From NCBI GenBank assembly GCA_024663395.1, contig JANFAH010000032.1, forward strand, positions 1 through 64,000: a stretch of 64,000 nucleotides of DNA, read 5' to 3'. Under the pieces are notes generated by a model that was not told the DNA's origin, did not search any database, and worked only from the letters and a program-made list of their open reading frames with translations. Source of the stretch: Pisolithus tinctorius (Eukaryota > Basidiomycota > Agaricomycetes > Boletales > Pisolithaceae). The translations under genes and the position numbers were made by a program. Shown in pieces: positions 1 through 10,715 of the stretch. Position 1 is the first letter of the stretch. Each line of letters opens with the position of its first letter.

Positions 1-2828
1 AATGGCAACGTCCTTACCATTTGAGCGGTCCTGATAGGCATCTTTAAGTGAGCCGTGCATTTTCTCATTGGGCCGAGTGCTGTAGTTATGGGCTGCTCCT
101 TTATTCTGAATATCCCACACAACATGTTTCCAAAGATGGACCTTTGGAAAATTCCAGTCCGTCTTGAGGTGTTCTGCTAGCTCACCATTAGCCACTCGGG
201 AGACATACTCCTAGGTCAGAGTGGGGGATCAACAGTCAACTCTAACAGCAAGGAAATATCACGCACCTTTAGCTCACTCCCGAAACCAACTGCTCCCTCT
301 CTATCAATTCAAGGGTCCTGTCAGTGTGCACGTCCAGCCAATGAGATGTCCAATTCCAAGTAGCTGCGGAGCATCCGTAGGAGCTGGTACCCTTCACGGC
401 TTACGTTGTTTGTGAGAATATTCAAAGCGGCGTAGAAGGTTTGCTTGTGAGTTCGTTAGCTTATGCTGGGAAATCAAAGAAGAATCTCACCTGCACGAGA
501 TCTCGGAGTTTGTTCCCATCAGCATAGCTTACATGTAGGATGCCATTGAAGTGCGCCAAATCTCACCAGCTTGGAAATGCTGCAAGCCTGCATTCAATTT
601 AGGATTAGGATGTCTTAGCGAAGTAAATAGAGGGTAATACGTACTGCTCCTCAAGTTGTGCTGCATATTTACACGGTAATTTGCTTAAGAGAATCTTGAG
701 TTCTTCGAGTGAGTGGTGCCCAAAGAGACCGTCATGCAGAGCATGGAGGCGGTCAAAGCTCACAGCTTCCTCCAGCTCCGAGTTCTCAACCTTCCAGAAA
801 ACGTTCTTGTGATTTGGTTATGTGGTTGGTAAGAGTCATCAATAAATACAAACTCACTGCAACTGGCCGAAGCCTGAGGGCTTTGAGGATTGGTTCACCG
901 GCTGACTTCTTTTCCTGATAGATGGTGAGGGCTTCTTTTGCCTGTCTTATGGTACACGTTGGAAATGATTTGGCAAGGTGGGATAACTCCTCAAGAGGAA
1001 CCCAAACTGGGCATGGGCATTTACTCTTCATGCCTCGAATTAGGCTCATCATGCATCTAATGTCAACATAGTTATTAGTATGTCTAATGTGCACTTGTAG
1101 TGCCCTCGACTTACTGTTCTTCATAGTCAGCGGATAAGATAAGAATCAAGGGAAAGAGCCACCGAGTGATCTTGTCATAGCACTCATATTTGTATCCTAG
1201 CTTTGAGAGTTCGGCGAGTCTATCAATGATACAAAGGAATGCTTCATGCCAAATAACGTGTTTGTAATTGGTGTAGCCAGTCTTCCCCTCTTCTTTGGTG
1301 GACTCAGGAACCTTGCATAATATACATGAGCAAGGACGCTGAAGACTGCACTCAGTAACTTACAATAGTAACCAGCTGACGACACATCCGCCACCAAAGC
1401 ATTCTCCATTTCTGATGTTCATGGGCAGATTTCCACAACGAGCTACGACAGGATAACCTTTGACAGTTCCGTGGGAACTTAGACGTGTTGGTCGGCATAG
1501 AGGATAAAAGCAACAGGGCCGCATTTTCAACCTGAGGTTGAGACTAGAAGCAAGCACAAGTTAAACATGGTATATACAGAGTGTACAGGTCATTACAACA
1601 TACTTGAATGTCCCACCATCACCAGTCCATGGTTCTGAGTAGAATCTCTCGTACTCATGGCCATTATGTTGGAAGACCTGTTGGGCATCCAGACGAAGTG
1701 AGGTGCAAGGAGGGGGTTTGATAAGAGATCAAGAGCCCACTCCCATAACGAACATGCATAAACTGGGAATGTTAAGTTCTCTCCTTTATAAGGTGCAGTC
1801 ACATTGTGTCGTGTAAACTAGAGTAGAAGCTTGTGGATGAATGCACGGAAGCTCACGGTGTATGAAGAGAAAGAACTTACCGTGTCACCTGCATGGCCGC
1901 CCTGTCCCATGCATGTTGAAGGTCACATCGTTCCACAAGGTAACATTTGCCTTTCCTTGGACGATGCGTGAAATGAGGGAAAGCAGCCCATTGATCTGCG
2001 ACGCATTGAGGCCCACTTGCAACGCTATTTCAGCAAACAAGTAGTCGCCCTCCTCAATAAATGGGCACCATGGGTGTGGATCGGGGGCCATCGTAGCAGC
2101 AGCACGCTGACCAAATTCTTCTTGTGACTGGAAAAGCGATGGGGTATTGCTGCAGGGATGGAACTCAGTCTTGAAGTCAGCAGGTGGCTGTTCAGGGGAT
2201 GGCGTTTGGTCACTGCCATTACTCACCATGGAGACATTTGATTGATCTATTCATATCAAGCACGTATGTACTTAGTATGGCGCACTCAGAAACCAGGTAG
2301 CACTGATTCATGCACTCACCACTTTGTGCAGCAGGATCTCCATGAGGCTCCCACATGTCCTGATCAACAAAATCCATGTGTCCTGAGTGAGAAATGTTGG
2401 GAGCTGTAAAGAAACAGCCTTAAGTGCAGGTGTAGCATAGTTGAAATTGAAATGTACTTGGCAATCCATCGTTATCTTCATTAAGCGTGCAGGTTACTTG
2501 AGAAGGGCCTGCCTGCGTGATGTGTGTGCGCACTGTCGAGTATGCAGATGTGACCAACGCTACCCTCAATTCCTCAGCTGAGAACGTCAATACACAGTGA
2601 GAATCACAAACAAAGCATATGAAAACTAGATGCACCTTGCTCCTTGTCCCTCTCATATTCCTTAGTAGCGTCTATTCGTTGTATTTCCCTTGTTTGACGA
2701 GCTGCACAGTGTGTCGCATGGCTCTTGATGCCCTGAGGTTTGAATAGTTTTCCACAGATCTGGCATTTGGATGTTTTCGAAAGCATTTTTTCCGAATAGC
2801 TATATTTTGCATGACGAATGGGGGCCAT
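1..2828 (-). pseudogene. Plavaka-type (CACTA superfamily) transposase, decayed, 3' end beyond window
   Basis: Minus-strand multi-exon transposase relic. The first exon (start codon 2826-2828) encodes a C2H2 finger, CQICGKLFKPQGIKSHATHC. Later exons contain blocks I recognise from the Plavaka transposases of Agaricomycetes: WCPF near 2090, a tract with LTFPVYACSLWEWALDLL near 1760, GYPVVARCGNLP near 1450, WHEAFLCIIDRLAELSKLGY near 1220, MKSKCPCPV near 1010, and STRPNEKMHGSLKDAYQDRS near 20-80, which in this family lies toward the C-terminus. Such proteins excise and reinsert DNA elements. The copy is dead as read: apparent one-base frame changes near 1689 and near 1490, and a TGA at about 563-565 where an arginine (CGA) would fit. 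The 3' end lies off the window. Family assignment is from remembered conserved blocks, not a search. Confidence 0.75.
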
Positions 2829-3304
2829 TTCCGAAATGCTGAAGATGAAGGGATTGCAGTGGTTCAGGAAAAAGGGCAGGGATCGTGAGGAAGTACGTAC
2901 CAACAACATGCAGCGCAAGCCACCACGTTGCAATGCTGCTGTGATGATCTTACGGCAATCTTACCCTGAAGTAATGGAACTCGTTGCATTGCCAGAACAT
3001 TACGATGATCATTATTAAGCAGGAGAGGGGTTTCATAATGCTTATTACAATTTGTCATCATTGGCATGACCCTAAACATTTTTGCAACACGGCTGTCGTC
3101 CGTGATCATGGCCAACCCACCCTTGGCAGCAGTTTTTGGCCATTCCCACGGTCTTTAGATGTAGTTTATGTGTACGTGAGAATAGGTCATATAGATGCTG
3201 TCCTCAGGCGAGGCTCGTGCCAATTCCAAAAATAGTTGTGTCATCTACAGGCCTCCAATGCCATAATGAATTCCCTAGATACTTTATGTAAGGCAACATC
3301 TGCT

Positions 3305-3484
3305 AACCTTCATGAGTCGCTCGTAAGAGCCACTGGCGGCGGTCCACCATAGTAGACTGACATTTCCGAGAGGCTATGCTGAGGGTCTTGCCTCCACAAA
3401 CCTTCATGAGTAGCTCTTAAGAGCCACTGGCAGCGGTCCACTGGAGTAGACTGACATTGCTGAGAGGCTGCACTGAGGGTCTCA
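3305..3484. repeat. Tandem direct repeat, period about 94 bp, two copies
   Basis: Two adjacent copies start with AACCTTCATGAG at 3305 and 3399. They share the blocks AAGAGCCACTGGC, GCGGTCCAC, GTAGACTGACATT and CTGAGGGTCT, with scattered substitutions. The repeat lies between the Plavaka relic and the accessory gene, and no coding frame runs through it. The rest of 2829-3782 holds nothing I can identify. Confidence 0.8.
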
Positions 3485-3782
3485 CTGGAGTTTTTTTCGT
3501 GTTCAAACCATATGTTTTTTGTTCTTTGTGGCAGTCATCCATACAATATGTTTTTTTCAGTTAGTTTTGACCTTGGTCACATGAGAACGATTCGCAGGGC
3601 ATAAACTAATTGTATTGGAGGTATACAGAACACGATGTGTATCGACGACCAATATGTACTGTGCACGAGATCTCAGAAGCATATGGTAAAAAAATTTTAA
3701 AGTTTTCTCTCAAGAATGGTAAGGAAGATGTATGCAAATGGCAACATATAAGCTCGGAACACACCAGAGGCTAGAATGGCAG

Positions 3783-6700
3783 ACTACTCGGCAGTGGACT
3801 CAGACTTTGTGGTGTCGCCAGGACGTGGCAGAAGAGGAGTAGCGCCAACAGCAACTTCTGGGACAGTGCCAGTCCGGCCAATGGGAGTGGGGTCATGGCG
3901 GAAGTGAGAATCCTCATACCCTCCCCCGCTGAAGTAGTAATCTGGCATGCAAGCAAGAGCGACGTGCTGAATGTTGTAGTTGGGATGTCCCGCATTACTA
4001 GTCTGTTGCTGCGGCATGGCTGATGGCGCACCCTCCATGTATGATCTGTAAGATGGACAGCCAGGTGGTGGGTATGGGGGAGGATAGGGAACTGCTGGAT
4101 GGTTTGTACCATCCTCCACGCATGATGGTGTTGTAATCGTAAGGTACCCCTGGCATCTGCCACGGTGGGATACCTGGCCCAGGGAGCCACTCAGTGAAAG
4201 TATGTTGCTGTGATAGATGATTGAACTGCGTAGTGTGGAGAGGTGAGGTACATTGTAAGCAATATGTGGGCCACCAGGGCCCAAGGTCGAACTCAAACAC
4301 ACGCCATGAATGGAATGTGGACTGGTTTGCCGAGCATTGTCAACCTCACTTTCCATCGTAGGTAGATGTCCTTCCTCGGCTGCACAGAGCCTAGCAGATG
4401 CGGTATGCGAGACTTCATTGGATGTACTGGGAATATCCAGCTTGTCTGGGAACACACGAAGCTGAAGGTTGAACGGCTCTTGGTCGCTACCTAAGTGGGC
4501 TTTACCTTGCACAAGACACAGTGCCAGGCGCTTGGCATGTGTGTTGGAGACCCTTGTCCGGTGGCAGGGCCACTAGTATAGCCTGAGAAGAACCCTCCAT
4601 CTGGCCCATCATCCTCACTGACGAAGAGATCAGCAGCGGCATGAGTGACAGGGGTGGAGGGAGCTAGCAGGACAATAAGTGGTCATTAGCAGCGTGCACG
4701 TAATGTTGAAAGTGACGGAGCTTACCTGCATTCGGTTTCGCATCAGATTCGTTGAGTACTTGTGCGGCCTCAGGGACTGAAGTGGACGTGACATTGGAAA
4801 TGGTAGAAGTATCCAATGCTTCATTGGGGCCCGGGATCATGGAAACGGGGACAGAAGTGTTGCGCAGAATGCCGGGAGTCTCACGGGAATCGGTGATGTT
4901 AGAAATGGAAATGCTGCACATAACTCCAGGAGCATCGGAGCCAGCGGCAATGACTGACGTAAGGTTTGCAGTGTCAGCAGACACCTTGCCAGAGTCTGAT
5001 GTGGTAGATTCAAGAGTTTTCTGTGCAGAACCGGTGGCGACAATGTGACGAGTGGTGTCTGAAGCAATAGCAGGGACAAGTGCCTTCACGATATTGGTAG
5101 TCCCCTTGCGAGGCTCTGGAACGTTAAGTCGAGCGCTTTCGGTGACGATACGATCAGTGAGATCTGACATAACGGGAGGGACGAACTTCTTTGTAGTGCT
5201 GGTGGAACCCTTGCAAGGCTCCAGAATGTCAGATCGAATACTCTGCTCCACCATACCATCCACTTGACCACCGTCCGATGAAATGTACATTGGCAACGAT
5301 GGAATACGACAGCCAGCCTTGCTACTCTTCAAAACTTTTGACATCCTCGCCTTGCTTTGCTTAGATGTCTTTACTTTGCGCTTGCGGGAAAGCGTTCTTG
5401 CTCATAGTCAGACATATCCGCAACATGCCTCGCCTTGCTGGCAGCCTCACCATCTTCCATCTCAACATCACTGGCTACACTGTTGTTGTCCTGGGCATCC
5501 GCGGGATGAAAGTCGTCACCAGAGGACTCGGACTGAGATTGCGAACTACTTGAGAGGCTTATGACTTCAGAAGCTCCAGCAGCTTTTGACTTCGAAGATC
5601 GTTGAGGAGCACCGAGGGCCTTTGGCCGAGAGCCGGTGCTGGAACTAGGCTTCTTGTCCACGGAGACCTCTTCAATGCCATCAGAATTCCCTGATCCTTC
5701 CATCTCATCAACTTCAAACCGAGCTCTCTTCTTAGTCTTATTCCTCCTGACACGTGTAGCGGCGATGTTGGGCAATTGGCTGGGTCCAAGGTAATCCATG
5801 GTGGAGTTCACAAACACACGCTTGCCCCTCGTAAGATTAGAGTCATGAGATGGCGGGGCACTAATGATGACTGGTTTCTTCGATGAAAGAAGCGCCTCTG
5901 TGACTACATTAGCATCCACTGTCACTAGAAAAATTAGGAAGGTACCTTTCAGCTTAGGGAAGCACTGAAGATGAAGCTGGTTGGTGCTTTGGTCCTCGAG
6001 AGCAGCGACAAGCTTCAAGCAATCAGTGAGGGTTAAGTCCGAAATACCCTTCCTGTTTCCCTTCCTGCGGCATTCCTCGCCTGGGAATATAACATCTGCC
6101 AGCCAGTTCATCAAGACCAAAGCACTGCCTGCCAAATGATTGAGGAGTGACTTCCATGGGAACAATTTCTGTGACGCCCATTTGAAACCAAAACTCTCTA
6201 AATGACGTGTTAAATGGCATCGCACAGGGAATGTGAAAGGCCTACCGATATGCTTTCTGAGGAGTTGCTTAATGCGCTCATGATCCGAACGAATAAATTC
6301 AACTTCATTGTTGTTATTGGACTTGTCATTCTTCTCATTAACAGGCCGTTGCTTTCCTTTCTCAGCAACAACCTCAGTATCCATGGTAACAGCACGTTGC
6401 TTTCCTTTTCCTTTCTCAACAATGACCTTGGTATCTACATCATCAGTACCCCCAAAGGCTTCAGTCACAGAGTCCAGAGAAACTTTGTTACTAAATAACA
6501 TATCAGATGGCAATAGAGAAAGTAGCGACATGACTTACTATATGTGCGCCTTGAAATGCCCGATGATCTCGTGTGTATCAGCGCAGCACCGGGAAGGGAA
6601 GAACTATAAACATGAGCATTTGACATGAAAGTGCACAAAACCGGGACGTACCCCATCAGCACCAGGAGTTGTGAAAACATGGGCAAGACCAGCATCTTGG

Positions 6701-7410
6701 TTGACGACCCTACCCACCAAAATATAGCAACCCTCAAATGCATGTGATTTTGATAATGCAGCGAACTGAAACCAATCAAAGATCAAAATATTTCACAAAT
6801 GGTATGTCCAAGAGGTACTGACGTTGTGATCAATGTTCTTTATCGTCTTGTTGAACAATCGCTGGTGCTGGGCAACCATGCCTCCAATGTCTTCAAGCTC
6901 CTCAGCCTCCTTCCATGTTTCCAGGATGTCAACGTAAGTATCGGGGAACTCAGCTTTGAAACATGAATAGCATGCTTTCCTCATATCCACCGATGGAATC
7001 CCCTGGACTGCCTCAGGTGCAGGGAGCCGAGCAAGTTCAGTCCACATGTGCTTCGTGAAATAGGCGGAATAAAGGTTCCAGAGGTTTTGCAGATTTGAGC
7101 GTGAATACTGACAGTTGTAACGGTCCCTGACCTGTTGCCACGGCATTCCTTGACTTTCCCCAAGTTTACTGAATATATCGTTAACTTGCTGAAAACCTTC
7201 ATTGAACTCATCCATGGCGGCAGCTGGCAACCTTCCACGAGTATATATAGGGTCGCCGCCATCCTCACCACACCCATCGCTCTCAATCTCAGAGGTACAT
7301 TCACGAGAGAATGTAGCCGAGCGCAGTGGACAGGGGGAAACATGACTGCGAGGAGTGGGCGACTCTGGGCAGGAAAATGATGAAATAGGAAAAGGCGGAA
7401 CGGTCTTCAT
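3783..7410 (-). CDS. Mobile-element-associated multi-exon accessory protein, frame-damaged downstream
   Basis: I do not know its function, but the protein type recurs near DNA transposons in Agaricomycetes. The N-terminal exon (about 7410-6823) has WQQVRDRYNCQYSRSNLQNLW, a helical Trp-rich segment. The introns are clear: 6766-6822, 6604-6651, 6491-6538 and the frame-preserving 5904-5945, all GT..AG. Across them one frame reads AFEGCYILVGRVVNQDAG, then CCADTHEIIGHFKAHIY, then VSLDSVTEAFGG, then a globular stretch with FPWKSLLNHLAG and a Ser/acidic-rich tract with basic clusters suggesting a nuclear protein. Near 5392 one base appears to be missing, so the frame stops before a basic tail (SRKRKVKTSKQ) that continues in another frame. 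Further frame changes near 4290 and 4110 precede a Pro/Tyr/Gly-rich C-terminus ending at 3783. The errors may be biological or consensus errors. Confidence 0.55.
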
Positions 7411-7559
7411 CGAAGGTACTGTCTAACAGCAATTATTGATCAGCAAAACACTTGTCTAGAGGGAAGGTAGGGACTCACTTTAGCGGGTGCATTTTCAACG
7501 ATCTCCACAGGCTCGAATCCCAATCTGTCCAGGGCATATGACGGGGCCAAACCGGGCGC

Positions 7560-8040
7560 ACAAGTCAAAGCTAGAGCAGTACCTGGCACTGGAGCCTCTT
7601 TTGCGACCTCGTTTGTGAGGGTAGTGGAGGGGTGTGTGGAAGGTACTGGTAAATCGGGAGGAGGTTTGGATGGTGCTCTCGTGAGGGTACTGAGAAGTGG
7701 GACAGAGTGTCCACGCTTCGAAACAGCTGGCCCAGCCAGCCATGGTGTGTAATCACCCTCGACAACTAAATTGAATTAGTTACAGGACCATTCCAAAAGG
7801 CACATGACTTACTTGGATTTTTTGCCAGGGAAGTGTCGGTCTGCACATTCGCGATGGGTGACGATTGTTCAGGAGGCAGTTTGGACGGCACTCCTGTGAG
7901 GGTATTGAGAGGGGAACAGAGCATCCAGGCTTCGGGATACCTGGGCTGGAAGGACAAGATGCAATGTCACCCTCAGCGACTATATTGAATTAGCACGCAA
8001 TAACCTCAGACAGCAGGTGACTTGCCTGGATTTTTCATCG
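7560..8040. repeat. Tandem repeat of about 213 bp, roughly 2.5 units
   Basis: The segment around ATTGAATTAG recurs at about 7770 and 7983. GGTTTGGATGGTGCTCTCGTG near 7663 corresponds to GTTTGGACGGCACTCCTGTG near 7876, the same spacing. On the minus strand the units read as small exon-like pieces such as EAWMLCSPLNTLTG and EAWTLCPTSQYPHE. This suggests exon-intron unit duplication in the 5' part of the accessory gene. Confidence 0.65.
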
Positions 8041-8434
8041 GGGAAGTATCCGCCCTAGTGTTCGGCACGATGGGTTTGGAGAGGAATGGGTTATCATCAC
8101 TGTCGGTCGCGAGCATATGGCTTCGGCGGAGCGATGCTTTGCAAAACCAACCCAGTATCTCAAGTAGTCGCTTTGACTTTCTGATGGAGTCACGTTGGAG
8201 TCATGAACGGCGGCGTGGGTTTGCGGCGACCACCTCCAACCTGTACCACAACGAAGTCATCATGAGTACTCGCGGATGGCTCTGGATGCACGGAAGAAGT
8301 ATCCAGGCATGCCGGTAGCAATGGTAAGGTGATCACCAGAGGGTTACCTCTAGTGTTGTGTACGTTCTCCTGAAGAAAGAAATCAGATATGGTGTAGAAC
8401 AGAGAGACAATCCTAACTGTAGCCATGAAAACTT

Positions 8435-8770
8435 TCAACCGTACAAAAAATGAAGGGTGAGGGAAAGAGCCACAACGAGGTCCGGTACGCCGCCTTTATA
8501 CAGAACGACAATCATCAAAGATCTCCCGAGGATCAAAATGCCCATCGGAGCAATATGATAGCCCAAAACTTGGGCAGAAGCCAAGGGAACACTGTGCTTC
8601 CAACTTGATGGGTTAGATTCAGATTGTGACAGCAGACTTTGTGGCAGGGAGGATGCAGAGGGCGCAGAGAGCCTCTGGGTACCCCACCAACTGTACTTGT
8701 TCTCCAGTATGCACGAATAGTAGACAGGATCGTTCGTTAGATTGAGTCTTGGTAGGAATGGAGTGGTCAT
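8435..8770 (-). CDS. Possible 5' exon of the accessory gene or a separate small hypothetical gene
   Basis: From an ATG at 8770 the frame reads MTTPFLPRLNLTNDPVYYSC and continues with NKYSWWGTQ. It looks protein-like, with Tyr/Trp-rich content. It is on the same strand as the accessory gene and lies upstream of the 213-bp repeat units, so it could be that gene's first exon. I do not recognise the family, and the splice joins to the next exon were not resolved. A separate short gene is equally possible. Confidence 0.3.
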   Translation of the reverse strand: MTTPFLPRLNLTNDPVYYSCILENKYSWWGTQRLSAPSASSLPQSLLSQSESNPSSWKHSVPLASAQVLGYHIAPMGILILGRSLMIVVLYKGGVPDLVVALSLTLHFLYG

Positions 8771-9308
8771 TGTGGAACATCGATTATCATAGTCAAGAGC
8801 AAGCAGTGAGTGAGCTAGAAATGTCGTAAAGGTGTGCGCTGGTAGCTCCGACCACAACAGCTAATCACAACATGAATAAACTTCCTACTGAATGTGAAAC
8901 ATAGCTGGTGCAGCGACAAAGGCATTTTCAGCTGCATTAATAGTCGGAATTAATTCAGTATTCGTCCCCCTGTCGGATGCTACTAGAATGAGCATATGCC
9001 ATATACTGGGGTGAGTGAATGTGCATGCTTAGCACATACATAGTGCACCGAACTGGCACAGTTTCAGAGTCATACTTGGTCCCTCAGGTAGTTCAAATGG
9101 GGCACACACCAAAATACCTCACTCTCAAAGAAAGACAGGAAGCTCTACATAGGCAGAGGGCCTGCTATGCATCTACAAGGTAACCAAAACCACACGTTTA
9201 ATGTGCAGCAGATTAATCGAAATGTATTTTAGAGGCAAGCCACTCCGTTCTGACCAGAATCACTGTGCATATAGGAAGCGGGCAGGGCGACACCTCAGTA
9301 AAGAGGCT

Positions 9309-9692
9309 ATGAATACAACTCAACCACCTGCATCGCAGATCATCCGTCCCAACGTCGTTTCGTCCGTTCCAGCCCTGTCGCCATTGCTTATTGCACATGC
9401 GACCAAGTCTCTACCAATGTCGTCTCTGTTTCTGGAAGCGGCTCGGAGTGCCGATGCTCTGGACGAATCAGACCTCCCTAGATGGGAGGAGGACCCTCCC
9501 TACATGGATTCTGAACTGGATTCGACCCTACAGGAGGAAAGGTTCACACAAAATCTCATCGATGTCATGCTCGGGCGACGCATGCAGCTGTCGAATGAAT
9601 CAAAGGTCCAACGCGAGAGGCGCTTTGCAGAAGGTGATCACAAGCTGATCTTCGCTGAGCTGGTGGATGATCTTAAGGAGCAAATTGTGTGA
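9309..9692 (+). CDS. Small hypothetical acidic/helical protein
   Basis: A plus-strand frame of 127 codons opens at ATG 9309, although the open frame extends upstream to 9201. It encodes a Ser/Pro-rich start, then an acidic segment (DESDLPRWEEDPPYMDSELD) and a charged helical end (QRERRFAEGDHKLIFAELVD). There is no recognised domain. Its codon pattern and composition look coding. It sits between the accessory gene and the KDZ transposase, and the opposite orientation suggests an independent small gene or a cargo gene of one of the elements. Function unknown. Confidence 0.4.
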   Translation: MNTTQPPASQIIRPNVVSSVPALSPLLIAHATKSLPMSSLFLEAARSADALDESDLPRWEEDPPYMDSELDSTLQEERFTQNLIDVMLGRRMQLSNESKVQRERRFAEGDHKLIFAELVDDLKEQIV

Positions 9693-10715
9693 TGGTCTGC
9701 TGCAATTGATATTGTAGGGAGTCATGTGTCTGGAGGACGCAACAACCGAATGGCAGCATGCTGGTTGCAGTGGCGGGCCCAAGAAATATATGATTTTGCA
9801 AGGGAGGCATTGGTTTTGGAGAATGGCGGAAACCCTTACCACAACAACTCGACGTAGTTTACATGTCAGATAATGGAATGCTAAGTATGAGGGATTGGAG
9901 GTAACGACGAAATGCAATCATGTTTCCCTCGTGCAGATTGGTAATATCATAACCTCGTAGGATGGCTGCAACTTGAGCTAAGACCCAAGACCGCAGTCAT
10001 ACCCGTTGGACTGCAAAGGCTCGCACTAGTATATTTCTTGAGGGATAGTTATCAAGTATAATTGACGGTGCTTACGATAATCAGGTGTGCAGACCATGAT
10101 CCCAAATCTCTCCGAGGGACTCTGAGCCTCTTTGAGGCAATGAAGGACATGCGAGAAATGAGTCTGGAGATATCCTGTGGACAGTTAGTAAGCACAGAGT
10201 ACATGAATATTCGGTTACCTTTATGTCCTGTTTCCATGGCTTTTGTTCTGCAAGACTGTCGAAGAGGAGAGTTGCTTGGAAGGGAACTTAATGACACAGA
10301 GAACCCAATGCCCAATGGGGGATGTCCGGTGAATTGGGAGGATCCACATCGTTTTTTCCCAGTACCGAGTCCACGAAATGTTGCACCACAGAATGTTGTC
10401 TTCGGCATGATATTGAATATGCAGGAGGTTGTGCGTCGAGAATATCGCACATTGTGTGGCAGCCGATGATTGAAATTCCGAATAAAGAAGTGCAGAGCAA
10501 CCGTTGATGCAGGTATCATTGAGTCGGGCAGTCGGGAAGCGAGACGCTCATAGTCGTTTGCCTCGAAGGTTTGACAGGGGAATCCATCTTGTGTTTCTCA
10601 AACACGCCTCACATAAATGCCGCAAGCGATGAGTACATTGCTATAGACATCCATTGTATCAACGGTCGGGGTCTGTGAAATGTTACTAAATGGGTCGAGT
10701 ATATTCAGATCAGAC
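9693..10715. other. No confident gene
   Basis: Open frames of 130-155 codons exist on both strands around 10052-10519, but neither has a recognised motif or clear splice structure, and they overlap antisense to each other. I could not choose between them. Confidence 0.4.

Noticed and set aside
10052..10519. Overlapping 130-155-codon open frames on both strands
   Set aside because: No motif, no clear splice sites, and each could be the shadow of the other.
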